This document shows, piece after piece, positions 1 through 8,927 of a DNA stretch of 64,000 nt. The stretch lies in NCBI RefSeq assembly GCF_000813845.1, contig NZ_JWTB01000042.1:1-64000 (forward strand), read 5' to 3'. Under the pieces are notes generated by a model that did no database searches, was not told where the DNA came from, and saw nothing but the letters and a program-made list of their open reading frames with translations. The stretch comes from Pseudarthrobacter phenanthrenivorans (GTDB lineage: Bacteria > Actinomycetota > Actinomycetes > Actinomycetales > Micrococcaceae). Positions within the stretch are counted from its first letter, which is position 1, and each line of letters begins with the position of its first letter. A program made the position numbers and the translations under genes.

Positions 1-75
1 ATGCCCTCGAACGGTTCCTGCACGCCCCGGCATGACAACTGCACCGTCCCGATGCCAACGGCGGCACCCCGGACT

Positions 76-117
76 GGCCGGTGTGCCGCCGTCGCGGGCC
101 GGTGTGCCGCCGTTGCG
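76..117. repeat. 21-bp tandem duplication at left edge
   Basis: Two 21-bp units at 76-96 and 97-117 differ at one position, followed by the first four bases of a third copy. Read on the plus strand in frame 1 they encode the heptapeptide GRCAAVA twice, inside a short open frame that is open to the left edge and ends at 151-153. I cannot tell whether this is the tail of a real gene or non-coding. The rest of bases 1-149 shows nothing I can name. Confidence 0.5.
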
Positions 118-149
118 GGCCTTCTGATTGAGGGGTGGGGTTCGCGCGG

Positions 150-2504
150 CTAGGCGGCCGTTCCTGCCAGCTCCCCTGCAGACTCTTCGGACACCGCTGC
201 CTCACCCTTGTGTGGTTCGAAGCGGACGAACATGGCTTTGAACCCGGGGGTGTTGGACACGCGGGCCACGTTTTCCTTGTGCACCAGTGCGTTGGCCTCG
301 GGGAAGTAGGCGGCGGCGCAGCCCCTGGCCGTGGGGTAGGCCACCAGGCGGAACTTGTCCGCGCGTCGGTCCACACCTTGGAAGGTGCTGATGACGTCCA
401 CCAGTTCCCGGTCCTGGAAGCCGGATTCGGCGAGATCTTCGGGGTGGATCAGGATCACGCGGCGGCCGCCGGAGATGCCGCGGTAGCGGTCGTCCAGGCC
501 GTAATAGGTGGTGTTGTACTGGTCGTGGCTGCGGATGGTCTGCAGCACCAGGTGCCCGGGCGGCGGGGTGAGGTACTCCAGCGGGCTGACGGTGAACCGG
601 CCCCGGCCGATGTCGGTGGCGAAGGATCGGGTGTCGCGCGGCGGGTTCGGCAGCACGAAGCCGTTCTTGGTCCGGACGCGGGTGTTGAAGTCCTCGAAGC
701 CGGGCAGCACGCGGGCAATGTGGTCGCGGATCACGTCGTAGTCCTCGGCCATGGCCCGCCAGTCCACCGAGTGGTCCGGCCCGAACGTCGCCTCGGCCAT
801 CCGGGCCACGATCACGGGCTCGGCGAGCAGGTGCTCCGAGACAGGGGTGAGGCGCCCCTGCGTGGAGTGGACCACGGACATGGAGTCCTCCACGGAGAGG
901 AACTGCGCACCCTTGCGGTGCTTGTCGTCCTTGTCCGTCCGGCCCAGTGTGGGAAGGATCAGCGAAGTGCGGCCATGCACAATGTGCGAGCGGTTGGGCT
1001 TGGTGGAAATATGCACGGTCAGCCCGATCCGCTGCATCCCGGCTTCCAGGGCCTCGGTGTCCGAGCAAGCGAGGGAGAAATTGCCGCCCATGGACACGAA
1101 CACGTCCACCTCGTCGCGCTCGAACGCCTCCATCGACTCCACGGCGTCGTAGCCGTGGTGCCGCGGGGACGTGATCCCGAACTCAGCGTCGATGGCAGAG
1201 AGGAGCTTTTCGCTGGGCTTCTCCCAGATGCCCATGGTCCGGTCGCCCTGGACATTGGAGTGGCCGCGGACGGGGCAGGCACCGGCGCCGGGCTTGCCGA
1301 AGTTGCCCTGGAGCAGCAGGACGTTGACCATTTCCTTGATGGTGTCCACCGAGTGCGGCTGCTGCGTCACGCCCAGCGCCCAGCAGAAAATAGAGGCCTT
1401 CGACGCCACCAGCATCCCGGCGACCTTCTCGATCTGGGCACGGTCCAGGCCGGTGGCCTTTTCCGTCTCGTCCCAGTCCAGGCTGCGGCGGGCTTCACGG
1501 TAGGCGTCGAAGCCGTCCGTCTGCGCGGCGATGAAGGAATGGTCGACGACGGTCCCCGGGTTTTGCTCCTCGGCCTGCAGGAGCAGGTGGCCCAGCGCCT
1601 GGAACAGTGCCAAATCGCCGCCGACCTTGATCTGCAGGTATTCGTCGGCCAAGGGCGTGCCGCCACCCACAACGCCGGAGACCGTCTGCGGGTCCTTGAA
1701 GTTGAACAGGCCGGCCTCGGGCAGCGGGTTCACGGCCACCACCTTGCCGCCCTTATCCTTGCACTCCTTCAGCGCGGAGAGCATGCGGGGGTGGTTGGTG
1801 CCCGGGTTCTGGCCGACGACGAAGATCAGTTCGGCGTCGTGGATGTCATCCAGGGACACCGTGCCCTTGCCAATGCCGATCGTCGGGTTCAGTGCCGAGC
1901 CGGAGGACTCGTGGCACATGTTGGAGCAGTCCGGCAGGTTGTTCGTCCCGATCGACCGGGCGAACAGCTGGTACAGGAATGCCGTTTCATTCGCGGTGCG
2001 CCCGGAGGTGTAGAAGACACAGCGGTCAGGGGTGCTGGCGCGGATATGCTCACCGATCAACTCGAACGCGTCTGCCCAGGAGATCGGCGAGTAGTGCGTC
2101 TCGCCCTCCCGGATGACCACCGGCTCGGACAGCCTGCCCTGGTTGCCCAGCCAATACTCGGTCTTGGTGGAAAGCTCGGCAATGGAATGCTGGGCCCAGA
2201 ACTCGGCTCCCACCGTGCGCAGGGTGTTCTCCTCGGCCACTGCCTTGGCGCCGTTCTCGCAGAACTCAGCCGCCTTGCGCTTCTTGTCCGATTCCGGCCA
2301 CGCACAGCCGGGGCAGTCAAAGCCTCCGCGCTGGTTCAGCCGCAGCAGCGACTGCGCGGTGCGGGCCACCCCGGCCTGCGCCACCGCGCGTTCCAGCACC
2401 ACCATGACCGCCTTGACGCCGGCGGCCTCGGTCTTGGGCTTGTGGACTTCAAGGTTGTCCTCATTAATATCCGCGACAGGGGCGGGCTGCTTACCGAACT
2501 TCAT
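150..2504 (-). CDS. YdeP/FdhF-like molybdopterin oxidoreductase
   Basis: 784-residue protein of the molybdopterin oxidoreductase superfamily, closest in layout to the FdhF-like alpha subunits typified by E. coli YdeP. The N-terminus has only one Cys pair (Cys64 and Cys67 in DCPGCAWPE) instead of the four-Cys Fe-S motif of classic formate dehydrogenases. NMCHESSG carries Cys197-His198, equivalent in place to the Sec/Cys-His pair that ligates and assists Mo in formate dehydrogenase H. The ATG at 2504 follows an AAGGAAG ribosome binding site. It lies downstream of the formaldehyde dehydrogenase genes on the same strand, behind a hairpin, so formate oxidation is a reasonable guess. YdeP-type enzymes are poorly characterised, so the substrate is not certain. 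Confidence 0.85.
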   Translation of the reverse strand: MKFGKQPAPVADINEDNLEVHKPKTEAAGVKAVMVVLERAVAQAGVARTAQSLLRLNQRGGFDCPGCAWPESDKKRKAAEFCENGAKAVAEENTLRTVGAEFWAQHSIAELSTKTEYWLGNQGRLSEPVVIREGETHYSPISWADAFELIGEHIRASTPDRCVFYTSGRTANETAFLYQLFARSIGTNNLPDCSNMCHESSGSALNPTIGIGKGTVSLDDIHDAELIFVVGQNPGTNHPRMLSALKECKDKGGKVVAVNPLPEAGLFNFKDPQTVSGVVGGGTPLADEYLQIKVGGDLALFQALGHLLLQAEEQNPGTVVDHSFIAAQTDGFDAYREARRSLDWDETEKATGLDRAQIEKVAGMLVASKASIFCWALGVTQQPHSVDTIKEMVNVLLLQGNFGKPGAGACPVRGHSNVQGDRTMGIWEKPSEKLLSAIDAEFGITSPRHHGYDAVESMEAFERDEVDVFVSMGGNFSLACSDTEALEAGMQRIGLTVHISTKPNRSHIVHGRTSLILPTLGRTDKDDKHRKGAQFLSVEDSMSVVHSTQGRLTPVSEHLLAEPVIVARMAEATFGPDHSVDWRAMAEDYDVIRDHIARVLPGFEDFNTRVRTKNGFVLPNPPRDTRSFATDIGRGRFTVSPLEYLTPPPGHLVLQTIRSHDQYNTTYYGLDDRYRGISGGRRVILIHPEDLAESGFQDRELVDVISTFQGVDRRADKFRLVAYPTARGCAAAYFPEANALVHKENVARVSNTPGFKAMFVRFEPHKGEAAVSEESAGELAGTAA

Positions 2505-2543
2505 CGTTCCAACTTCCTTACGGGCATGGATTCTTCAATCTGC

Positions 2544-2580
2544 AGGAAAGGCGCGCCAGGGCTTCCCGGCGCGCCTTCCT
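2544..2580 (-). terminator. hairpin between MBL hydrolase and Mo oxidoreductase
   Basis: Inverted repeat with arms of 13-14 bases (2544-2557 and 2568-2580, one bulge) centred on GGCGCGCC and a 10-base loop. It follows the metallo-hydrolase on the minus strand and precedes the oxidoreductase start. There is no clear U tract, so it may attenuate rather than fully stop transcription. Confidence 0.6.
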
Positions 2581-2611
2581 CCGGCACGTCACTCTCTGTA
2601 TATGCCGCTGG

Positions 2612-3232
2612 TTACTGCGCGACCTTCGCCAGGGTTTCCTGTTCCGCGGCGATGGTGGTGTTGTCGCCGTGGCCGGTGCGGACCACGGTCTGGGCCGGGA
2701 GGGTCAGCAGCTTCTCCCGGATGGACGCGAGGATGGTGGGGTAGTCGCTGTAGGACCGGCCGGTGGCTCCCGGGCCGCCGTTGAACAGCGTGTCCCCGGT
2801 GAAGACCGTTCCTTCGCTTTCGAGGTAGAAGCAGGTGGACCCCGGCGAGTGGCCCGGTGTGTGGATGGCCTTCAGCGCTGCCCCGCCCACCTCGAACTCG
2901 TCGCCATCGGAGTGGTACTGGTCCGGTTTGGCGTCGGGGTAGACCTGCTCCCACAGCACCAGGTCCTCGGCGTTCAGGATGATCGGGGCGCCGAGGGCAT
3001 CGGCGACTTCGCGGGCGGCGCCGATGTGGTCGTTGTGCGCGTGGGTGAGCAGGATGGCCTTGACCTTCCGGCTGCGGACCTGGTTGATGATCGCGGCGGC
3101 ATCGTGGGGTGCGTCGATGATGAGGCATTCCTCGTCGTTGCCCACGATCCAGACGTTGTTGTCCACGTCCCAGGTGCCGCCGTCGAGCGAGAACGTGCCC
3201 GAGGTGACCAGGTTCTCGATGGTGACGCTCAT
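2612..3232 (-). CDS. MBL-fold metallo-hydrolase, mycothiol pathway
   Basis: 206-residue metallo-beta-lactamase-fold hydrolase of glyoxalase II type. The metal site motif is THAHNDHIG, giving His64, His66, Asp68 and His69. Its ATG overlaps the stop of the upstream S-(hydroxymethyl)mycothiol dehydrogenase by four bases (ATGA), so the two are translationally coupled. The same pairing occurs in mycobacteria (Rv2259-Rv2260, from memory). The context suggests it hydrolyses S-formylmycothiol to formate and mycothiol, or a related mycothiol thioester. That substrate is inferred from position and fold only. Confidence 0.85.
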   Translation of the reverse strand: MSVTIENLVTSGTFSLDGGTWDVDNNVWIVGNDEECLIIDAPHDAAAIINQVRSRKVKAILLTHAHNDHIGAAREVADALGAPIILNAEDLVLWEQVYPDAKPDQYHSDGDEFEVGGAALKAIHTPGHSPGSTCFYLESEGTVFTGDTLFNGGPGATGRSYSDYPTILASIREKLLTLPAQTVVRTGHGDNTTIAAEQETLAKVAQ

Positions 3233-4335
3233 GCGGCAGACCCTGCCGGCTGGACTTCGACGACGGAACGCAGCACTTTGCCCTCGTGCATCTTGCCGAA
3301 GGCTTCCTCCACCTGGTCGATGCTGATGCGTTCGGAGACGAAGGCGTCCAGGTCCAGGTTGCCCTGCTTGTAGTGCGAGACGAGCATGGGGAAGTCGCGG
3401 GACGGCAGGCAGTCGCCGTACCAGGAGGACTTCAGCGACCCGCCGCGGCCAAAGACGTCCAGCAGCGGCAGTTCAAGTGTCATCTCCGGCGTCGGGACAC
3501 CGACCAGGACCACGCGGCCCGCGAGGTCGCGGGCGTAGAAAGCCTGCTTATACGTTTCAGGGCGGCCGACGGCGTCAATCACCACGTCCGCTCCGTGGCC
3601 TCCGGTGAGGGAGCGGATGGCCTCCACGGCGTCTTCCTGCCGGGAGTTCACGCCGTGGGTGGCGCCGAGGGACGTGGCCATGCCGATCTTGTTGTCGTCG
3701 ATGTCCACGGCGATGATCGTCGTCGCACCGGCCAGCCTGGCGCCGGCGATTGCCGCGATGCCCACACCGCCGCAGCCGATCACTGCCACGGACTCGCCGC
3801 GCTTGACCTCGCCGGTGTTGATCGCGGCGCCAATGCCGGCCATGATGCCGCAGCCCAACAGGCCCACAGCGGCAGCATCAACGTCCGGGTCAACCTTGGT
3901 GCACTGCCCGGCAGCAACCAGGGTCTTCTCGGCGAAGGCACCGATGCCCAGGGCCGGCGAAAGCTCCGTGCCGTCCTCGAGCGTCATCTTCTGCGTGGCG
4001 TTGTGCGTATTGAAGCAGTACTGCGGCTGGCCCTTGGCACACGCCCGGCACTCGCCACAGACCGCACGCCAATTCAGGATCACCCTGTCCCCGGGCGCCA
4101 CGGACGTCACGTCGGGACCAACGGCGCTCACAACACCCGTGGCCTCATGACCCAGCAGGTACGGGAAGTCATCGCCGATGCCGCCCTGCTTGTAATGCAG
4201 GTCCGTGTGGCAGACACCGCAGGTCAGAACGTCCACCAGCGCCTCGCCCGGCCCCGGATCCGGCACCAGGATCGTCTCCAACGACACCGGAGCGTTCTTT
4301 TCCCGGACAACGACAGCTTGAACTTTATGCACCAT
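3229..4335 (-). CDS. mscR: S-(hydroxymethyl)mycothiol dehydrogenase
   Basis: 368-residue zinc-dependent medium-chain alcohol dehydrogenase. Catalytic zinc residues are visible at Cys39 (CGVCH) and His63-Glu64 (GHEATG), and the structural zinc cysteines at Cys93, Cys96, Cys99 and Cys107. The Rossmann motif GCGGVG follows. Mycothiol-dependent enzymes of this type oxidise S-hydroxymethylmycothiol, formed spontaneously from formaldehyde, to S-formylmycothiol with NAD; some also reduce S-nitrosomycothiol. I placed the start at 4335 because AGGAGAGG lies just upstream and family similarity begins there; the frame is open further to 4674 but that part reads as non-coding. The stop overlaps the next gene. 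Confidence 0.9.
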   Translation of the reverse strand: MVHKVQAVVVREKNAPVSLETILVPDPGPGEALVDVLTCGVCHTDLHYKQGGIGDDFPYLLGHEATGVVSAVGPDVTSVAPGDRVILNWRAVCGECRACAKGQPQYCFNTHNATQKMTLEDGTELSPALGIGAFAEKTLVAAGQCTKVDPDVDAAAVGLLGCGIMAGIGAAINTGEVKRGESVAVIGCGGVGIAAIAGARLAGATTIIAVDIDDNKIGMATSLGATHGVNSRQEDAVEAIRSLTGGHGADVVIDAVGRPETYKQAFYARDLAGRVVLVGVPTPEMTLELPLLDVFGRGGSLKSSWYGDCLPSRDFPMLVSHYKQGNLDLDAFVSERISIDQVEEAFGKMHEGKVLRSVVEVQPAGSAA

Positions 4336-4468
4336 GGTTCTTGTGTTCCTCTCCTGGACCTTGGCAGCCCGGTAAGTCGGCGACGTGTGCCAATCTAGCT
4401 GACGCGCCTGGCCGAGGAAGCAGCCCTGGACCCGACTATTCCCGTTCAATTGCGTATTACACAACAGA

Positions 4469-4493
4469 TTGCACATAGCGCTACATAGCAATA
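4469..4493. promoter_or_regulatory. candidate operator upstream of mscR
   Basis: In the AT-richer 320-base gap (4336-4656) between mscR and the plus-strand membrane gene there is a cluster of symmetric words: ATTGC and GCAAT flank a TAGCGCTA palindrome, and ACATAGC occurs twice ten bases apart (4473-4479, 4483-4489). The position fits control of mscR. The regulator is unknown and no clean promoter was recognised. Confidence 0.3.
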
Positions 4494-4656
4494 TGTCAGC
4501 GGCCACACTTCGTGTCAATAGATATATCAGTTGCAGGGCAGTTGGGCGAGGTGTATCCCGTACCCCCAGCAGCGCGCTTCTGCGGGGGGAAGACTGTCCA
4601 GCTCCGTCACCTTGCCCCGTTATGTCCGCAAAAACCAGGGCAGTAGGCTGGATGTC

Positions 4657-4971
4657 ATGTCTTTTGAAGAACATCCCGTCGAGCGGCGGGAAGTGACCGT
4701 CCGGCGCGCCCCCAAGTATGTTCCCTTCCTGATTCTGGGCGGCCTGGTGGGCGTCGTTGCCGCCGCGGTGGTGGCCTATGCTTTGCCGGGCGACGCCACC
4801 TTCGACCCGGGCGCGGTCTTCGGCTTCTTCCTTGTCATGTTCGCCGCCGCCGGCGCCATCCTGGGCGCAGCGCTTGCCCTGGTCCTGGACCGCCGCAGCG
4901 TCAAGCGCCAGGAACGGGCCACCGTTGAGGCCCTCCCCGACTCTGAACCGGACACCGACCCCCAGCCCTAG
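4657..4971 (+). CDS. small two-helix membrane protein
   Basis: 104-residue protein starting [11 protein letters not shown]. Two hydrophobic segments (about residues 21-43 and 55-79) are joined by a short loop, followed by a basic stretch and an acidic, proline-containing C-terminal tail. It looks like an inner-membrane protein with cytoplasmic ends. It sits 57 bases before purF on the same strand, so it may share a transcript. I do not recognise the family. The ATG at 4657 was chosen because the product begins with a plausible hydrophilic segment before helix one; an upstream in-frame start at 4531 would add an unlikely extension. Confidence 0.7.
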   Translation: MSFEEHPVERREVTVRRAPKYVPFLILGGLVGVVAAAVVAYALPGDATFDPGAVFGFFLVMFAAAGAILGAALALVLDRRSVKRQERATVEALPDSEPDTDPQP

Positions 4972-5028
4972 CTGGTCACAAAGCGGCAGCCGGAAAAGTC
5001 ATAGCGCATGTCGTGAGATAATCGACCA

Positions 5029-6696
5029 GTGGCACGCGGCGATGGAAAACTTTCCCATGATCTTCTCCCCGGCGAAAAAGGCCCGCAGGACGCTTGCGGC
5101 GTCTTCGGCGTCTGGGCCCCAGGCGAAGAAGTAGCAAAACTAACTTATTACGGGCTGTATGCATTGCAGCACCGCGGTCAGGAGTCGGCTGGCATAGCAA
5201 CCAGTGACGGCAAACGGATCAATGTCTATAAGGACATGGGCCTGGTGTCCCAGGTCTTCGACGAGACCACCCTGAACACCCTCACCGGCCATCTGGCCGT
5301 TGGCCACTGCCGCTACTCCACAACCGGAGCCAGCCACTGGGCCAACGCGCAGCCCACCCTCGGCGCGACCGCCACCGGTACGGTTGCCCTGGCACACAAC
5401 GGCAACCTGACCAACACCGCCGAACTCAACGCGATGATCACCGAGCGCAACGGTGGCCAGCTGACCGGTGAAATGAAGCAGGGCAACACCTCGGACACCG
5501 CCCTGGTCACCGCGCTCCTGGAGGGCGAACCAGGCAAGACCCTCGAGGAAACCGCCACCGAACTCCTGCCCAAGATCAAGGGCGGCTTCTGCTTTGTCTT
5601 CATGGATGAAGGCACCCTCTACGCGGCGCGCGACACTTTCGGTATTCGCCCGCTGGTGCTCGGCCGGCTGGAACGCGGCTGGGTTGTCGCCTCCGAGCAG
5701 TCCGCCCTGGCCACCGTCGGCGCCAGCTTCATCCGCGAAATCGAGCCGGGCGAATTCATTGCCATTGACGAGGACGGCGTACGGTCCAAGCGGTTCGCCG
5801 AGCCCACGCCTGCGGGCTGTGTCTTCGAATACGTCTACCTTGCGCGCCCTGACGCCGCCATCGCAGGCCGTTCCGTCTACGAATCCCGCGTGGAGATGGG
5901 CCGCCAGCTGGCCCGGGAGAACACGCAGCAGGCGGACATTGTCATCCCCGTGCCGGAATCCGGGACGCCCGCGGCCGTCGGCTACGCCGAGGAATCCGGC
6001 ATCCCGTTCGCACACGGCTTCGTCAAGAACTCCTATGTGGGCCGCACCTTCATCCAGCCATCGCAGACGCTGCGCCAGCTGGGCATCCGGCTCAAGCTCA
6101 ACGCCCTGGAATCCGTGATCCGCGGCAAGCGGGTTGTGGTGGTGGATGACTCCATCGTCCGCGGCAACACCCAGCGCGCCATCGTCCGGATGCTCCGGGA
6201 GGCCGGGGCCGCCGCCGTGCATGTAAAGATTTCCTCCCCGCCGGTCCAGTGGCCCTGCTTCTACGGCATCGACTTCGCCTCCCGGGCCGAGCTCATTGCC
6301 AACGGCGCCACCATCGAAGAGATCTCCCAGGCCATCGGCGCGGACTCGCTGGCCTACATCTCCGAGGACGGCATGATCGGCGCCACCCGGCAGCCGCGCG
6401 AACGGCTCTGCACCGCCTGCTTCACCGGCAAGTACCCGATCAAACTTCCCGACGCCGACAAGCTGGGCAAGAACCTGCTGGAGCGCACCGACCTCGGCGG
6501 CCTGAAGTCGCCGTCCGCGCTCCCCGGCGAAACGGCCGCCCTGGCAGTTGACGCCACCGAGGACCCCGCAGAGAAGGCCGGCGCCACCGGCTGCGATCCG
6601 GGCCCGGACTCTGAATTCGAGAACCTGCTGACCGAAGCCGACCTCGTGCCCGACGTACACGCCGCCACCAGCGCCGACAAGAAGGACTCCGTATGA
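5029..6696 (+). CDS. purF: amidophosphoribosyltransferase
   Basis: 555-residue PurF, first committed enzyme of purine synthesis: PRPP plus glutamine gives 5-phosphoribosylamine. The GTG-started product has a 22-residue propeptide before the nucleophile Cys23 (ACGVFG), exposed by autoprocessing. The glutaminase motif HRGQESAG follows. The PRPP loop is VVVVDDSIVRGNT. Cysteines in CVFEYVY, PCFYGID and CTACFTGKYP match the 4Fe-4S ligands of the Bacillus-type enzyme. The ribosome binding site is weak. It overlaps purM by four bases. A C-terminal tail of about 60 residues beyond the core is acidic and low in complexity. Confidence 0.97.
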   Translation: MARGDGKLSHDLLPGEKGPQDACGVFGVWAPGEEVAKLTYYGLYALQHRGQESAGIATSDGKRINVYKDMGLVSQVFDETTLNTLTGHLAVGHCRYSTTGASHWANAQPTLGATATGTVALAHNGNLTNTAELNAMITERNGGQLTGEMKQGNTSDTALVTALLEGEPGKTLEETATELLPKIKGGFCFVFMDEGTLYAARDTFGIRPLVLGRLERGWVVASEQSALATVGASFIREIEPGEFIAIDEDGVRSKRFAEPTPAGCVFEYVYLARPDAAIAGRSVYESRVEMGRQLARENTQQADIVIPVPESGTPAAVGYAEESGIPFAHGFVKNSYVGRTFIQPSQTLRQLGIRLKLNALESVIRGKRVVVVDDSIVRGNTQRAIVRMLREAGAAAVHVKISSPPVQWPCFYGIDFASRAELIANGATIEEISQAIGADSLAYISEDGMIGATRQPRERLCTACFTGKYPIKLPDADKLGKNLLERTDLGGLKSPSALPGETAALAVDATEDPAEKAGATGCDPGPDSEFENLLTEADLVPDVHAATSADKKDSV

Positions 6697-7838
6697 CTTC
6701 CGCCAACACCGCCGCAGAGAACTCCGGCATCACCTACGCCTCCGCCGGCGTGGACGTCGAAGCCGGGGACCGCGCCGTCGAGCTCATGAAGGATGCCGTC
6801 AAGGCAACCCACAACTCCTCGGTGATCGGCGGCGTGGGCGGCTTTGCCGGCCTTTACGACGTCTCCCGGCTGCTGACCTACAAGAAGCCGCTGCTGGCGA
6901 CGTCCACCGATGGAGTGGGCACCAAGGTTGCCATTGCCCAGGCCATGGACATCCACGACACCATCGGGTTCGACCTGGTGGGCATGGTGGTGGACGACAT
7001 CGTGGTGGTGGGCGCCGAACCGCTCTTCATGACCGACTACATCGCGTGTGGCAAGGTGGTTCCGGAGCGGATCGCCGGCATTGTCCGTGGCATCGCGTCG
7101 GCCTGCTCGGTGGCCGGCACCGCCCTGGTGGGTGGCGAAACTGCTGAGCACCCGGGCCTGCTGGGCGAACACGAGTACGACGTTGCCGGTGCCGCCACCG
7201 GTGTTGTCGAAGCCGACGCCCTGCTGGGCCCGGACCGCGTCCGCGCCGGAGACGTCGTGATCGGTATGGCTTCCTCCGGGCTGCACTCCAACGGCTACTC
7301 CCTGGTCCGCCGCGTCATCAACCACGCCGGCTGGGCCCTGGACCGCCAGGTCTCCGAGCTGGGCCGCACGCTGGGCGAGGAACTCCTGGAACCCACGCGC
7401 GTCTACGCAGCTGACTGCCTGGACCTGGCCCGGACCTTCCCGGTCAACGCCGGCGCGGCCGTCCACGGCTTCAGCCACGTGACCGGTGGTGGGCTGGCCG
7501 CCAACCTGGCCCGGGTCCTGCCGCAGGGCCTGGTGGCCACGGTGGACCGCGCCACCTGGGAACTGCCCGCCATCTTCAAGCTGGTGTCTGAACTCGGCAA
7601 CGTTCCGCTGGCCGACCTGGAGCGCACGCTGAACCTCGGCGTGGGCATGGTGGCCATCGTGTCCCCCGAGGCGGCGGATGCCGCCGTCGCGCGGCTGAAC
7701 GACCGCGGCCTGCCCTCCTGGGTCATGGGCACCGTCACCCAAGACTCGGATTCCATCCTCAAGTCCGGACCCGACTACGTCCAGGGCGCCAAGGGCGTGG
7801 ACGGCGGCGCAGTCCGGATGGTCAACGCGTACGCCTAA
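6693..7838 (+). CDS. purM: phosphoribosylformylglycinamidine cyclo-ligase
   Basis: 381-residue AIR synthetase, which converts FGAM to aminoimidazole ribotide with ATP. The typical opening YASAGVDVEAGD and the ATP/substrate segment STDGVGTK are present, followed by GGETAEHPG and GMASSGLHSNGYSLVR. It starts at an ATG overlapping the purF stop (ATGA). The N-terminus is roughly ten residues longer than in E. coli, and the C-terminus also has a short extension. A strong hairpin follows the stop. Confidence 0.97.
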   Translation: MTSANTAAENSGITYASAGVDVEAGDRAVELMKDAVKATHNSSVIGGVGGFAGLYDVSRLLTYKKPLLATSTDGVGTKVAIAQAMDIHDTIGFDLVGMVVDDIVVVGAEPLFMTDYIACGKVVPERIAGIVRGIASACSVAGTALVGGETAEHPGLLGEHEYDVAGAATGVVEADALLGPDRVRAGDVVIGMASSGLHSNGYSLVRRVINHAGWALDRQVSELGRTLGEELLEPTRVYAADCLDLARTFPVNAGAAVHGFSHVTGGGLAANLARVLPQGLVATVDRATWELPAIFKLVSELGNVPLADLERTLNLGVGMVAIVSPEAADAAVARLNDRGLPSWVMGTVTQDSDSILKSGPDYVQGAKGVDGGAVRMVNAYA

Positions 7839-7848
7839 TATCCTCCAT

Positions 7849-7904
7849 CGAGTGCTCCGTAGTTGTCGTTTTCACCCCCGATAACGACATCTACGGGGCA
7901 CTCG
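7849..7904. terminator. long near-perfect hairpin after purM
   Basis: Arms of 25 bases (7849-7873 and 7880-7904) differ at only three positions, one of which would still form a G-U pair, around a 6-base loop. It occupies nearly the whole gap between the convergent purM and VOC genes, so it can end transcription from either side. The length, low GC centre and flush fit between genes resemble a repetitive palindromic element rather than a plain terminator. No second copy was seen in this window. Confidence 0.75.
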
Positions 7905-7911
7905 TTGCGTT

Positions 7912-8685
7912 TTAACTGACCTGGATCAGGTTGAGGATTCCGCCCTGCGGGTCCTCGATGGTGGCCAGCGACCCCTCTGACGGGTGCTCGTCAGGCTCCA
8001 CCAGCACCCTGCCGCCTCCTGCCAGCGCGGCCGCGGCCGCCGCGGCAATGTCCGCGGCGCCAAAGTAGACCTGCCAGTCCGCGTCCTCGCCCGCCCCGGC
8101 AGGGATAATGCCGGCCACCTCGCTGCCGTTGATCAGCAGCGTGCTGTAGCTGCCGCCGTCGTCCTGGGGGTACTCAGTGACCTCGTGGCCGAAAAGCTGC
8201 TGGAAGAAGCCGACGGCGGCCTGCGGCTCGGGCGTGAAGAGTTCAGCCCAGGCCAGCGCGCCGGGTTCGTTGTAGAGGTGGCTTCCGAAGTGGCTGCCGG
8301 GCTGCCAGATTCCGGTGGTCCCGCCGCCGGGCGGGGTCAGGAAGCCCAGGACTCCGGTGTCGCCCACCTGCTCCGGGCCGAACTGCACGGTCCCCCCGGA
8401 ATGCCGGGTTTCCTCCAGCACCTCCGCAGCATCCGTAACTGCCAGATAGATGTTCCACGCCGCGGAGGTTCCGGCCTGCAGCTGCAGCGGGCTTTGCGGT
8501 GCGATAGTGGCCACCAGCTGGCCGCCGGCGAAGGCCTGGGCGTAACTGCGGCCGTCCGGGGTGGGAAAATCCTGGTAGGTCCAGCCAAAAAGGGTGCCGT
8601 AAAAATCCTTGGCCGCTGCAACATCGGGGGTCTGCAGATCCGCCCAGCAGGGCTCTCCGCTGGCGTACGTGGTCCTAACAGTCAT
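7912..8685 (-). CDS. two-domain VOC family protein
   Basis: 257-residue protein made of two vicinal-oxygen-chelate (glyoxalase/bleomycin-resistance-like) modules, about residues 8-120 and 130-255. Each module opens with a W-[AE]-[DE]-L motif followed by a FY..LFGW-type segment (PCWADLQTPDVAAAKDFYGTLF and the equivalent GALAWAELFTPEPQAAVGFF, quoted in part). Such proteins are frequent in actinobacteria and mostly of unknown substrate. ATG at 8685. It is convergent with purM and separated from it by the 7849-7904 hairpin. Confidence 0.8.
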   Translation of the reverse strand: MTVRTTYASGEPCWADLQTPDVAAAKDFYGTLFGWTYQDFPTPDGRSYAQAFAGGQLVATIAPQSPLQLQAGTSAAWNIYLAVTDAAEVLEETRHSGGTVQFGPEQVGDTGVLGFLTPPGGGTTGIWQPGSHFGSHLYNEPGALAWAELFTPEPQAAVGFFQQLFGHEVTEYPQDDGGSYSTLLINGSEVAGIIPAGAGEDADWQVYFGAADIAAAAAAALAGGGRVLVEPDEHPSEGSLATIEDPQGGILNLIQVS

Positions 8686-8745
8686 GGGGTTACGTTACCA
8701 ACGGGGCTGAATCCCTGGGGCAACACCTAAAGGAAAACGCCGAAA

Positions 8746-8782
8746 GCCCGCTGCCGGACCGGTATACGGAACGGCAGCGGGC
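8746..8782 (-). terminator. terminator of DUF3073 gene
   Basis: Perfect 11-base arms GCCCGCTGCCG and CGGCAGCGGGC with a 15-base loop. Read on the minus strand it is followed by a T-rich stretch, as in an intrinsic terminator. It lies in the 242-base gap between DUF3073 (upstream on this strand) and the VOC gene. Confidence 0.8.
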
Positions 8783-8927
8783 ACGGCACAGCAAGCGGTC
8801 ACCCGGAAGCGGGTATCACAAAGGAGTTCCGCACGCTTCCTGGATCCGCATCAGCGGTTCCGGAAATCCAGCGGTGTGCGTTGGCGCCATAACAGCCGGG
8901 CCACGGGCCACGGCAGGCTTGCGACAA

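Noticed and set aside
135-2744. Very long plus-strand open frame opposite the Mo oxidoreductase
   Set aside because: High GC keeps antisense frames open. The minus-strand frame has clear family motifs and a ribosome binding site; the plus frame has His/Gly/Arg-rich shadow composition and no motif.
4336-4674. N-terminal extension of mscR
   Set aside because: The extra 113 codons lack family similarity, are Cys/Ser/Arg-rich and pass through the AT-rich promoter region; the start at 4335 has AGGAGAGG.
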